This document shows, in pieces, positions 45,984 through 54,878 of a stretch of 64,000 nt of DNA; position 1 is the stretch's first letter; each line of letters opens with the position of its first letter. The notes under the pieces are model-generated. The model was given only the letters and a program-made list of their open reading frames with translations. It was not told the origin of the DNA and did not search any database. A program made the position numbers and the translations under genes. This DNA comes from an uncultured Collinsella sp. (GTDB taxonomy: Bacteria > Actinomycetota > Coriobacteriia > Coriobacteriales > Coriobacteriaceae), in contig CABQJV010000009.1 in assembly GCA_902464565.1 (NCBI GenBank), positions 1 through 64,000 of the forward strand. Reading direction: 5' to 3'.

Positions 45984-46433
45984 ATGTTAAGCATCCATCT
46001 GGGGGATTACCCCGGTTCCATCTACGATACCGAAACCTATTTTAGGAACTCATACTTGGACTCATGGTTCGAAGACCCTATGGCCGCACAGATTATTAAA
46101 AGCGTGGACGGATCAGAGCTCATCGGTCCCCACAACATCGTAAGCAAACAGCTGGGCTCGATCACCCCACTCGAACTGTCCGGCGGCGTTAAGACGCTGC
46201 TGCTGGTGCGTAATCTCCCAAATATGGTGTTCAACGCATCCACCTGCGGAGACAACTGTGCCCGCTGGCTACTCAAGATCGGCAAAGAGCAGGATGTGCT
46301 GGTGACCTTATACCACATCATGAAATTCCCCTGGAAGAGCTTTGAAATCCGCATTGAAAACGATGGCCGCATCGTCAGAAACATGCAGGAGTTTGTCGGC
46401 GCCACGAATGACTTTTTGGATGTTGATGAGTAA
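45984..46433 (+). CDS. DUF4869-type protein, copy A of a duplicated two-gene cassette
   Basis: A 149-residue protein of unknown function, resembling DUF4869. No signal peptide or membrane helix. It is homologous along its whole length to the protein at 54346-54783. Shared blocks are IYDT.TYF.NSY near the start, LGSITPLELSGGVKTLLL, NASTCGDNCARW with two invariant cysteines, LYHIMKF, and GRIVRNMQEF. GGAG lies six bases before ATG 45984. The TAA stop overlaps the ATG of the following ATPase by one base, so the two proteins are probably made together. GC is near 50%, below the aro genes. Confidence 0.82.
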   Translation: MLSIHLGDYPGSIYDTETYFRNSYLDSWFEDPMAAQIIKSVDGSELIGPHNIVSKQLGSITPLELSGGVKTLLLVRNLPNMVFNASTCGDNCARWLLKIGKEQDVLVTLYHIMKFPWKSFEIRIENDGRIVRNMQEFVGATNDFLDVDE

Positions 46434-47434
46434 TGAAGGGAACGCATACCGTTGTCGTAGAGCGTGCAAAGGTCAAATACACACTCACGTTTAAGCGCAA
46501 TATTTCCTTTATACGCGGCAACAGCGGCACGGGTAAAACGACGCTCATCTCGATGATTCGCGACTACAACGACCGAGGACCGGAAAGCGGCGTTGCACTC
46601 AGTTGCGACGTGCCTTGCGAAACGCTTTCCGGCAGACGCTGGGAGCGCGAGCTATCGATCATCGAAGATTCAATCGTCTTTCTAGATGAGGGTAACGAGT
46701 TTATCTACTCAAAGGACTTCGCCAAAGCCGTCAACGGCTCGTCCAACTATTTTGTTCTGATATCTCGTCGCGATGCCAACGAGCTCCCCTACAGCGTTGA
46801 TGAGATCCTGAAGCTAGTCAACACGACAAGTAAAACAATCAATGGCCGCAAGAGCGACAGGCGCTTCTACTCGGTGACCAAGCCGCTATATGACCACACG
46901 GCAAGTATGCTGTATCAGGATCTAAATGTTGGATTCGAGGTACCCGACGCCGTAGTTGTCGAGGATAGCAAATCTGGCTATCAATTCTACGACGCTCTTT
47001 GCAACCGGCTCAGGATCCCCTGCTATACCGCCACCGGCGTAGCAAATCTAAAGCGGACAATTCACGAATGCCCCGAGCAAAACGTTCTTGCCATTGGAGA
47101 CGGCGCAGCGTTTGGTCCCTACATCGAAAAGGTGCTCGGACAGCGCGTTTACAAGAACGTTCGCTTGTTCCTCCCGGAATCATTCGAGTGGACACTTCTG
47201 CAATCTGGCCTCATTCCCAGTAACGACATTCCAAAAATCCTCAAGGATCCTTCGAGCTATATCGAAAGCCGCGACTACCTAAGCTGGGAACGATTCTTCA
47301 CCGATGTATTGATCAAGTACTCGGCAGACACTCGCTACGCCTACAGAAAGGCAAAGCTCAATGAGCAGTACCTGAGGCCGCAGGCGATGAATGCAGTTGC
47401 AAACGTCTTGCCCGAGTGCCTGAAGGCAGACTAG
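46433..47434 (+). CDS. P-loop ATPase partner, copy A of the cassette
   Basis: A 333-residue protein of unknown function. Walker A is GNSGTGKT (residues 29-36), Walker B SIVFLDEG (80-87), and a sensor-like strand NYFVLISRRD (105-114) follows. There is no ABC signature (LSGGQ). The C-terminal half has VVVEDSKSG (Glu177), AIGDGAAFG (Asp223) and LPESFEW, all kept in copy B at 53362. The strand-Glu-helix-strand-helix-strand-Asp order resembles a Toprim core, as in OLD nucleases, but the DxD is degenerate, so this is only a hypothesis. Not secreted. A terminator follows. Confidence 0.8.
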   Translation: MKGTHTVVVERAKVKYTLTFKRNISFIRGNSGTGKTTLISMIRDYNDRGPESGVALSCDVPCETLSGRRWERELSIIEDSIVFLDEGNEFIYSKDFAKAVNGSSNYFVLISRRDANELPYSVDEILKLVNTTSKTINGRKSDRRFYSVTKPLYDHTASMLYQDLNVGFEVPDAVVVEDSKSGYQFYDALCNRLRIPCYTATGVANLKRTIHECPEQNVLAIGDGAAFGPYIEKVLGQRVYKNVRLFLPESFEWTLLQSGLIPSNDIPKILKDPSSYIESRDYLSWERFFTDVLIKYSADTRYAYRKAKLNEQYLRPQAMNAVANVLPECLKAD

Positions 47435-47450
47435 ACAGACTAGATATAGT

Positions 47451-47481
47451 GGGGAGGGCCAAGTTGGTCCTCCCCGTTTTT
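47451..47481 (+). terminator. Intrinsic terminator of cassette A
   Basis: A GC-rich stem GGGGAGG...CCTCCCC (47451-47475, short loop) is followed by GTTTTTG. It lies 17 bases past the ATPase stop. Confidence 0.9.
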
Positions 47482-47482
47482 G

Positions 47483-47710
47483 TTACGCCTTCTTGATCAC
47501 GTACACCAACCCTATGTCGCACCTGCGGCGCACAATCGACGCAAAGAGCCACGATGCTGGCAGCGTCATAAGCAGAGGCTTGCTCACGCTCGGCTCCAGC
47601 CCCCTTTGGCGCGCCGTATAACCAATCCACATCAGCAGCACAATAGCAGCTCACGCCACGGCTTCGGCCTAAACGTATACCCGGCAAGAACAAAGAACAC
47701 CGGCATGTGA
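47483..47710 (-). pseudogene. Decayed acyltransferase (acyltransferase-3 type) remnant
   Basis: On the minus strand the region starts FHMPVFFVLAGYTF then RPKPWREL, the characteristic early segment of acyltransferase-3 membrane enzymes (FHMPLFF.SGY). It then stops in frame. A different frame continues as IVLLMWIGYTARQRGLEP, KPLLMTLPASWLFASIV and GLVYVIKKA before a TAA at 47483-47485. This looks like an N-terminal fragment joined to a C-terminal membrane fragment by a large internal deletion plus a frameshift. Full-length relatives are ~330 residues or more. It lies between cassette A and a tRNA and has no start codon of its own. Confidence 0.7.
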
Positions 47711-47740
47711 AAAAGCCCAGACCACCAAGCGGTCCGGGCT
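47709..47740 (-). terminator. Terminator after tRNA-Arg(UCU)
   Basis: A 10-bp stem with one wobble (47714-47723 with 47731-47740, 7-base loop) is followed by TTTTTC on the minus strand. It lies 11 bases past the tRNA 3' end. Confidence 0.88.
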
Positions 47741-47750
47741 TAATAAACGA

Positions 47751-47827
47751 TGGTGCTCCATGGCGGATTCGAACCGTCGACCTTGGGATTAGAAGTCCCC
47801 TGCTCTATCCAACTGAGCTAATGGAGC
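47751..47827 (-). tRNA. tRNA-Arg (anticodon UCU)
   Basis: A 77-base tRNA. The acceptor stem GCTCCAT pairs with ATGGAGC, the D-arm is TTAGCTCAGTTGGATAGAG, the anticodon loop is CTTCTAA giving TCT, the T-arm contains GGTTCGAATCC, and CCA is encoded. It reads AGA codons, which are rare in GC-rich genes and commoner in the AT-rich glycosyltransferase genes nearby. A minus-strand TATAAT at 47874-47879 is a possible distant -10. Confidence 0.96.
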
Positions 47828-47881
47828 AAATAACCGCACGCCCAAGCAAGCGCAAGCCTGTCAGGCGCAACTAATTATAAC

Positions 47882-48649
47882 CTAGTTGAACTGCTCACGG
47901 TACGCCTTGCAGACCTCACTGACCGGGCCGTCCATGCGAAGGTCACCCTTCTCAATCCAAACGGCACGCTGGCAGATGCGCTCAACCTGCTCCATGGAGT
48001 GCGAAACGAACAGAACCGTCACGTCGCCGCTCTGGATAAAGTGCTGGATGCGGGCCTCGCACTTCTGCTGGAAGAACACATCACCGACGGACAACGTCTC
48101 GTCAACGATCAGAATATCGGGCTCGGTAATCGTCGCGATTGCAAAGGCGATACGCGCCACCATGCCCGAGGAGAAGTTCTTAAGCGGCATATCGACAAAG
48201 TTCTGCAGCTCAGCGAACTCGATAATGCCGTCAAAGTTGGCATCGATGAACTCCTTGGTATAGCCGAGCAGGGCGCCGTTCAGATAGATGTTCTCGCGGG
48301 CGGTCAGCTCGGGGTCAAAGCCGGCACCAAGCTCAATCAGCGGCGCGATGTTACCGTGCACCTTAACGCTGCCCTCGCTAGGCTCAAGCACGCCAGCGAT
48401 AATCTTGAGCATCGTAGACTTGCCGGAGCCATTGGTGCCGACCAGACCCACGACCTCGCCGCGATGAATATCGAACGAGATGTGCTTAAGCGCCCTAAAC
48501 TCCTCAAAGAACAGCTCGTGCTTGGCAAGCTTGATGAAGTACTCCTTGAGGTTGGTCAGCGACTCGGACGCCATGTTAAAGATCATGGTGACGTCGTCGA
48601 CCTCGACAGCCAGAGGCTGCTCGCTGTAATCAACAACAGATTCAGTCAT
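47882..48649 (-). CDS. Polysaccharide ABC transporter, ATP-binding protein (Wzt/TagH-like)
   Basis: A 255-residue ATPase of the polysaccharide-export (Wzt/TagH/RfbE) group. Walker A is VGLVGTNGSGKSTMLKIIAG, the signature NFSSGMVARIAFAIA has the SSGM variant usual in this family, and Walker B is PDILIVDETLSVGD. The N-terminal EYFIKLAKHELFFEEFRAL is the export-family insertion. There is no C-terminal carbohydrate-binding extension, so it resembles the teichoic-acid type more than Wzt of O9a. ATG 48649 has GGAG seven bases upstream, beside the permease stop. Confidence 0.92.
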   Translation of the reverse strand: MTESVVDYSEQPLAVEVDDVTMIFNMASESLTNLKEYFIKLAKHELFFEEFRALKHISFDIHRGEVVGLVGTNGSGKSTMLKIIAGVLEPSEGSVKVHGNIAPLIELGAGFDPELTARENIYLNGALLGYTKEFIDANFDGIIEFAELQNFVDMPLKNFSSGMVARIAFAIATITEPDILIVDETLSVGDVFFQQKCEARIQHFIQSGDVTVLFVSHSMEQVERICQRAVWIEKGDLRMDGPVSEVCKAYREQFN

Positions 48650-48660
48650 CACAGCACTCC

Positions 48661-49506
48661 TTAGATGTAGAGGATGAACTTACGCTCGGACTTATGGAAC
48701 ACGGTATAGCCAATGGCAAGCGCAAGAACCGCCCAAGCAACGCACATGCCAAACGTCATAAGCGAAGGCGTGGTCTGGAACAGGAAGATATCGCGCATAA
48801 ACTGCAGATAGTTGTACATGGGGTTCGCATATACCAAGATACGGACAATATGGGGCATCTGCGCAACAAAATCGGTCGTCCAAAAGATGGGCGTGATATA
48901 GGTCCACGCCGTGATGACAACGCTCCACAGATGCATGACATCACGGAAGAAGACCGTGAGAGCGGAGAGCATCATGCCCAGGCCCATGCAGAAGCACATG
49001 AGCAAAAGTAGGCAAACAGGCAGCAGAATGAGATGCCAAGATGGCATAACGTGGAACCACAGCATAACAATGGCAACGGCGACTAGCGAGAAAGCAAAAT
49101 TAACCAGCGAGAAGAGTACCTTCTGCACCGGGAAGACCCAGCGATGAACCTTGACCTTCTTAAGCAGCGGGGCCGCACCCACGATTGACGTCAGCGCCTG
49201 ATTCGTAGACTCAGACATAACGGCAAAGGTGACGTTACCCACGATCAAGTACAGCGGGTACATCTCGGGCGTCATTGAGCCATTGCGGCCCTGGCCAAAA
49301 ATCGTCGAGAACACGATGGCCATGACGATCATCATCAGCAGCGGGTTGAGCACCGACCATGCGACGCCCAGAACGCTACGGCGATACTTGATCTTAAAAT
49401 CCTTGGTAACCAGCTGACGAAGGATAAACGCGTCCTTCTCAAATTCGTTCTTAGCAAACGTCGCAGGCAGACTGCGAGTTTCTTGTTGCTTTGTCTGATC
49501 CGACAC
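48661..49506 (-). CDS. Polysaccharide ABC-2 type permease (Wzm/TagG-like)
   Basis: A 281-residue ABC-2 permease with about six membrane segments after a ~45-residue cytoplasmic start (FILRQLVTKDFKIKYRRSVLG, the family's amphipathic gate-helix motif). Other segments are GVAWSVLNPLLMMIVMAIVF, FPVQKVLFSLVNFAFSLVAV, the conserved FFRDVMHLWSVVITAWTYIT and ANPMYNYLQFMRDIFL. GTG 49506 is the start, with AGGAG eight bases upstream. It pairs with the ATPase to export a lipid-linked glycan. Confidence 0.92.
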   Translation of the reverse strand: MSDQTKQQETRSLPATFAKNEFEKDAFILRQLVTKDFKIKYRRSVLGVAWSVLNPLLMMIVMAIVFSTIFGQGRNGSMTPEMYPLYLIVGNVTFAVMSESTNQALTSIVGAAPLLKKVKVHRWVFPVQKVLFSLVNFAFSLVAVAIVMLWFHVMPSWHLILLPVCLLLLMCFCMGLGMMLSALTVFFRDVMHLWSVVITAWTYITPIFWTTDFVAQMPHIVRILVYANPMYNYLQFMRDIFLFQTTPSLMTFGMCVAWAVLALAIGYTVFHKSERKFILYI

Positions 49507-49607
49507 GGATGCAACTCCTTTACTCGTAATCGTTGACAAACGAACAGTATAGACCCGACGGCCATGCAAACGATTCGCGCAACAAAACTGGAGAACTAAC
49601 CCACATC

Positions 49608-49636
49608 TTAGGATGCCAGGCCCAAACGGCTATACT
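49608..49636 (+). promoter_or_regulatory. Promoter of the GT2 gene at 49667
   Basis: TTAGGA (49608-49613), 17-base spacer, TATACT (49631-49636). A divergent minus-strand TATACT at 49546-49551 is a candidate -10 for the ABC exporter genes. Confidence 0.5.
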
Positions 49637-49666
49637 TTCTAGGATTGAATGTATAAGGAGCATTAA

Positions 49667-50638
49667 GTGAATTCTAAATCCATCGCCGTCATCATCCCTT
49701 GCTACAACGAAGCGCTCACGATCGGCAAAGTCATCGACGACTTTCACCGCGAGCTTCCGCAGGCGACGGTCTATGTCTATGACAACAACTCGTCGGACGA
49801 TACCTCACGCATTGCCACCGAGCACGGCGCCACAGTCCGCTTTGAGCCCCGTCAGGGAAAGGGCAACGTGTGCCGCCAGATGTTTCGCGATATCGACGCC
49901 GATTGCTACCTGATGGTCGACGGAGACGACACCTACCCCGCCGAGGCGGCCAAGGCCCTCTGCGAGCCCATCCTTAACGGCACGGCCGACATGACCGTAG
50001 GCGATCGCCTTTCCAACGGCACCTACGCCGAGGAGAACAAGCGTGCCTTCCACGGCTTTGGCAATAATCTGGTCCGCGCCATGATCAAGTGGATCTATGG
50101 CTACAGCTTCGATGACGTCATGACAGGCTACCGCGCCATGAGCCGCCCGTTCGTTAAAACCTTCCCAGTGCTTTCCGAGGGCTTTCAGATCGAAACCGAG
50201 CTCTCGATCCACGCCGTCGACCACCGCTGGCGCATCAAAGATGTGCCCATCGAGTACCGCGACCGTCCCGAGGGTTCCGAGTCCAAACTCAACACCGTGA
50301 GCGACGGCATTAAAGTCGTTGCGATGATCGGCACGCTGTTCAAGGACTACCGCCCGCTGAAGTTCTTCAGCCTCGTTGCGCTTCTGTTCGCGGTATTCGG
50401 CCTCGCCCTGGGCATGCCCATCGTTGTCGAATATTTCCAGACCGGCCTCGTCCCGCGCTTCCCCACCGCTATGCTCGCCGCCTCGTTTATGTTCCTGTGC
50501 GGCCTGAGCCTTGCGACCGGCTTCATCCTAGATTCTGTAGCAAAGGTCGAAAAAAAGCAGTGGGAGGTCAACGTGTACAGCAAATACGCCTACGACGAAC
50601 AGCCCGGCCACCCTACTTCCATGCCAAGCGAGAGGTAG
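49667..50638 (+). CDS. GT2 glycosyltransferase with C-terminal membrane domain (dolichyl-/polyprenyl-phosphate sugar synthase type)
   Basis: A 323-residue GT2 enzyme. The GT-A domain begins AVIIPCYNEALTIGKVIDDF, with DNNSSDDTSRIA, the DxD-like VDGDDTYPAEA and a DVMTGYRAMSRPFVKTFPVL block typical of DPM1-like polyprenyl-phosphate glycosyltransferases. Two membrane helices (about 228-250 and 265-288) follow. It probably loads a sugar onto undecaprenyl phosphate for export or modification of surface glycan. The start GTG has AGGAG six bases upstream. A bidirectional terminator follows. Confidence 0.88.
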   Translation: MNSKSIAVIIPCYNEALTIGKVIDDFHRELPQATVYVYDNNSSDDTSRIATEHGATVRFEPRQGKGNVCRQMFRDIDADCYLMVDGDDTYPAEAAKALCEPILNGTADMTVGDRLSNGTYAEENKRAFHGFGNNLVRAMIKWIYGYSFDDVMTGYRAMSRPFVKTFPVLSEGFQIETELSIHAVDHRWRIKDVPIEYRDRPEGSESKLNTVSDGIKVVAMIGTLFKDYRPLKFFSLVALLFAVFGLALGMPIVVEYFQTGLVPRFPTAMLAASFMFLCGLSLATGFILDSVAKVEKKQWEVNVYSKYAYDEQPGHPTSMPSER

Positions 50639-50688
50639 ATCTTCCGCAAAATACTATTGGCACCACTGCGCAGATAGCCACCAACAAG

Positions 50689-50718
50689 AAAAGCCGCCGT
50701 TAAAGAACGGCGGCTTTT
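50689..50718. terminator. Bidirectional terminator between convergent GT2 and rmlC-rmlD
   Basis: A perfect 13-bp stem (50689-50701 with 50706-50718, loop AAAG) has an A-run on the left and a T-run on the right, so it works on both strands. Confidence 0.9.
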
Positions 50719-50740
50719 ACTCTCGAAAAGTTAATAGCGG

Positions 50741-52195
50741 CTAGAGCGTCTTGATGTACTCCCCCAGCTCTTCCTCCCAGTCGGGCAAGTGGAAGCCGGC
50801 AGCCTCGAGCTTGGACAGGTCGAGCGCGGAGTGGACCGGGCGCGGGGCGACGGGGCCCTCGGCGCTCGCGTAGTAGTCGGCGGTCGATACCGGCACGACC
50901 CTGTCCCCGTTGCCGTTGGCGGCCTCGAAGACGGCGCGGGCGATATCGGCCCAGGACTTGACGGTGCCGGAGCCGGTGCAGTCGTAGGTGCCGTAGGGGG
51001 CGTGCGTCCCCAGCACGTGGAAGATGGCCTCGGCCATGTCGCGCGTGAAGGTCAGGCGGCCCAGCTGGTCGTCAACGACCGTGACCTGCTCGAGCCCGTC
51101 CTCGGGGTCGGCGACGCGGTCGGACAGGCCCTTCATCGTCTTGACGAAGTTGCGGCCCTCGCCGATGACCCAGCTGGAGCGCATGATGTAGTGGCGCGGG
51201 CACCCGGCCACGGCGATGTCGCCGGCCGCCTTGGTCTGGCCGTAGACGGACAGCGGGCTGAGGGGCTCGTCCTCGGTGTGGACCTCGGCCGTGCCGTCGA
51301 AGACGTAGTCGGAGGACACGTGGACCAGGGTGATGCCGTGCCCGGCGCAGGTGCGGGCGAGAAGGGCGGGGCCGGTGGCGTTGGCCTTCCAGGCGGTCGC
51401 GCGGCCCTCGGGGGTCTCGGCCCTGTCCACCGCGGTGTAGGCGCCGCAGTTGATCACGGTGCCGTAGAGCGACCAGTCGTATCTGGAGTAGGCGTCCGGG
51501 TCGGACATGTCGAAGGTGTCGATGTCGCAGAAGTCGAAGTCCTTCGCCACGCCGCGCTCCTCGGCGAGCGCGCGGACCGCGCGGCCCAGCTGGCCGTTGC
51601 AGCCGGTGACGAGCGTCCGTTTCGGCGCCATGGGGACGACGTCCCTCAGCATCGGGTGGTTGAGGTCGGCCTCGGAGACGGTGGCCTCATCGAGCGGGAT
51701 GGGCCACTCGATTGCGAGCTCGGGGTCGGCGAGGTTCACGAAGGTGTAGGTCCTCTTGAGCTCCAGCGACCAGTGGGCGTCCACCAGGTAGGTGTAGGCG
51801 GTGCCGTCCTCCAGGGCCTGAAAGGAGTTGCCCACGCCGCGCGGGACGTAGATGGCCTTGGAGGGGTCGAGTGTGTAGGTGAACACCTTCCCGTAGGTGG
51901 CGCTGCCCTCGCGAAGGTCCACCCATGCGCCGAAGACCGAGCCGCGGGCCACGGAGATGAACTTGTCCCAGGGCTCGGCGTGGATGCCGCGCGTGACGCC
52001 CTTCTTGTCGTTATAGGAGATGTTGTTCTGGACGACCCTGAGGTCGGGGATGCCCAGGGCGGTCATCTTGGCGCGCTGCCAGTTCTCCTTGAACCAGCCG
52101 CGCGAGTCGCCGTGGACGGCGAGGTCGACGACCTTGAGGCCCTCGATGCCGGTCTCGGCGACGGAGAGGTCCTTCTCGAATGCGATGTCAGCCAT
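50741..52195 (-). CDS. Fused dTDP-4-dehydrorhamnose 3,5-epimerase / dTDP-4-dehydrorhamnose reductase (RmlC-RmlD)
   Basis: A 484-residue fusion doing the last two steps of dTDP-L-rhamnose synthesis. Residues 1-~195 are the RmlC cupin (DSRGWFKENWQRAKMTALGI, NNISYNDKKGVTRGIHAEPW with the catalytic histidine, VPRGVGNSFQALEDGTAYTY). Residues ~198-484 are the RmlD SDR: TLVTGCNGQLGRAVRALAEE, NCGAYTAVDRAE and SSDYVFDGTAEVH, with YGQTKAAGD holding the catalytic YxxxK. ATG 52195 has AGGAG about ten bases upstream. Very high GC and strongly biased codons contrast with the neighbouring cassette. Confidence 0.95.
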   Translation of the reverse strand: MADIAFEKDLSVAETGIEGLKVVDLAVHGDSRGWFKENWQRAKMTALGIPDLRVVQNNISYNDKKGVTRGIHAEPWDKFISVARGSVFGAWVDLREGSATYGKVFTYTLDPSKAIYVPRGVGNSFQALEDGTAYTYLVDAHWSLELKRTYTFVNLADPELAIEWPIPLDEATVSEADLNHPMLRDVVPMAPKRTLVTGCNGQLGRAVRALAEERGVAKDFDFCDIDTFDMSDPDAYSRYDWSLYGTVINCGAYTAVDRAETPEGRATAWKANATGPALLARTCAGHGITLVHVSSDYVFDGTAEVHTEDEPLSPLSVYGQTKAAGDIAVAGCPRHYIMRSSWVIGEGRNFVKTMKGLSDRVADPEDGLEQVTVVDDQLGRLTFTRDMAEAIFHVLGTHAPYGTYDCTGSGTVKSWADIARAVFEAANGNGDRVVPVSTADYYASAEGPVAPRPVHSALDLSKLEAAGFHLPDWEEELGEYIKTL

Positions 52196-52266
52196 GTGGG
52201 AAAAGCTCCTATCGAAGAGGTTGGGTAACCGGGGGCGCCCGCGGTGCGGTTCGCCGGGATGCGGTC

Positions 52267-53352
<1,086 letters not shown>

Positions 53353-53361
53353 TCAACAAAA

Positions 53362-54336
53362 CTATCGGACATTTCGGCATGCGATAAGAGCCATAACCTT
53401 CGCAGAATTACTTCCCCTACAAAACGCCTCCGGAATGCAGTCTTTGTCGTAACGGAAGACCGAATTCCCAGTTTTATCGCGTAAGTACTTATAGAAGAAG
53501 TCCTCCCAGCTTTTAAACTTCTCACTGTTTATAAAGGCTTCTGGGGTTTCCAAAACCGCCTTAACATCTAACCCTGAAATTACGCCGGAGCTCAGCAGAA
53601 GCCACTCGAATGACTCGGGAAGACAAACCGTAACAGTATCGCGGTGAATGTCTTGCAGCTTAAGGACGCGGTCCGCATAGCACCCAAATGCCGCTCCGTC
53701 CGCGACAACAAACACGCGATCGTCGAAATGCTGATCCAACCAGCCCAAAATCGCGCTGTTCGTCATGGCCGAAGCGCAGGTAAGCTCACTGTCAGCGAAA
53801 TGCCGTTCAAAGAACTGGAAACCAGACTTACTGTCCTCGCATAGAAGGATAGAAAAGTCCTGTTTTGGCGCCGACCGGGAAATAGCATAACGATGATTCC
53901 CGCGATCTTGATAAACAGGGACGAAAGAATGGTATTTTCCGCTCGTCTTAATCTTGTAAATCTCATCCACGCTATACGGAAGATTGGGGAAATCAGCCCT
54001 TGAGATCAGCACGAAATAATTCGAGGAATACAGCACATGATGGGCAAACTCATCAGAATGGATCTCTTTTAAGCCCTCATCGACAAATACAATCGAGTCA
54101 TAAACGGACGAAAGCTGGTTTCGCCAATCATAATCGGTCAGGGCGACACAGGGACAATCGCATTGCAAGGAAACGCCCGACTGCTCGCCCGTTCGCATGT
54201 AGTCTGCGACCATGTCAAACAGCGTCGTCTTACCCGTGCCGCTATCGCCACGCACAATAGTGATGTTCCGCTTGATGGTAAATGTGTACTTGGTTCCCCT
54301 ACGGCGGGAAATCTTAACAAGATGCGAACCGTTCAT
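53362..54336 (-). CDS. P-loop ATPase partner, copy B of the cassette
   Basis: A 324-residue paralogue of the protein at 46433-47434, similar from end to end. Walker A is GDSGTGKT (residues 30-37), Walker B DSIVFVDEG, and the sensor-like strand SSNYFVLISRADF is kept. The C-terminal motifs EDSKSGFQFF, VVADGAAFGCY and CLPESFEWLLLSSGVISG match copy A. SWEDFF near the C-terminus matches SWERFF. ATG 54336 has AGGTG six bases upstream, just after the DUF4869 stop. GC is markedly lower than in rmlB and rmlC-rmlD on its left and rmlA on its right, consistent with insertion. Confidence 0.8.
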   Translation of the reverse strand: MNGSHLVKISRRRGTKYTFTIKRNITIVRGDSGTGKTTLFDMVADYMRTGEQSGVSLQCDCPCVALTDYDWRNQLSSVYDSIVFVDEGLKEIHSDEFAHHVLYSSNYFVLISRADFPNLPYSVDEIYKIKTSGKYHSFVPVYQDRGNHRYAISRSAPKQDFSILLCEDSKSGFQFFERHFADSELTCASAMTNSAILGWLDQHFDDRVFVVADGAAFGCYADRVLKLQDIHRDTVTVCLPESFEWLLLSSGVISGLDVKAVLETPEAFINSEKFKSWEDFFYKYLRDKTGNSVFRYDKDCIPEAFCRGSNSAKVMALIACRNVR

Positions 54337-54345
54337 AAGCAGCAC

Positions 54346-54783
54346 CTACAGATACGGAATCGACTCGTGAATCAATTCGGCCATGTTATGAACGATTCGG
54401 CCGCTGTTCACGACTTTGATTTTAAAATCCTCGCGGCCAAAGTCCATCACATGATAGAGATTCACAACGAGCTTGCGGTCTTTCGCCATGTCGAGAATCC
54501 ACTTGGCACAGTTGTCACCACAGGTAGAAGCGTTAAAAATATGCTTTCGATCAAATCTCATAAGCAGCAGCGTTTTCACGCCACCAGAAAGCTGGAGTGG
54601 GGAGATGGATCCAAGCACAGGGCTTTCGATGACGTTTTCGGAGACAACAACCGATCGATCGACATCTTTAATTATCGAGACTGCATAGGGATCCGCAATC
54701 CAAGAAGACCGGTAAGAGTTTTTGAAATATGTCGCTGTGTTGTAAATCGCTTCTGGCATATCGCCAAAGTAGACGCTTAACAC
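54346..54783 (-). CDS. DUF4869-type protein, copy B of the cassette
   Basis: A 145-residue paralogue of the 45984 gene. Conserved blocks are IYNTATYFKNSY, LGSISPLQLSGGVKTLLL, FNASTCGDNCAKW, LYHVMDF and GRIVHNM. GTG 54783 is taken as the start because it aligns with the ATG of copy A (both followed by TTA AGC) and has GGAG five bases upstream. It lies just after a hairpin ending the rmlA transcript and is followed nine bases later by its ATPase partner, the same gene order as copy A. Confidence 0.82.
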   Translation of the reverse strand: MLSVYFGDMPEAIYNTATYFKNSYRSSWIADPYAVSIIKDVDRSVVVSENVIESPVLGSISPLQLSGGVKTLLLMRFDRKHIFNASTCGDNCAKWILDMAKDRKLVVNLYHVMDFGREDFKIKVVNSGRIVHNMAELIHESIPYL

Positions 54784-54831
54784 ATCCACTCCCAATCATA
54801 TTGTCTTTATGGTCAACGTAATCATAACGAA

Positions 54832-54859
54832 AGGGGCCACCAGATAAACGGTGACCCCT
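54832..54859 (-). terminator. Hairpin between rmlA and cassette B
   Basis: A 10-bp stem with one wobble (54832-54841 with 54850-54859, 8-base loop) lies 20 bases past the rmlA stop. The trailing minus-strand sequence TTTCGTTATG is only a weak T-tract. Confidence 0.7.
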
Positions 54860-54878
54860 GAAAGAAAACAAGCTTGCG

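Noticed and set aside
47358..47693. A 111-codon minus-strand frame over the acyltransferase relic
   Set aside because: Its frame does not carry the homologous segments, runs through the cassette A terminator and into its ATPase gene.
50789..52228. A 479-codon plus-strand frame opposite rmlC-rmlD
   Set aside because: Low-complexity Gly/Val/Asp-rich translation typical of the antisense of very GC-rich genes; no family features.
54783..54832. TTGACC and TATGAT upstream of cassette B as its promoter
   Set aside because: They are only about 10 bases apart, and transcription from that TATGAT would leave no room for the SD; the cassette B promoter remains unidentified.
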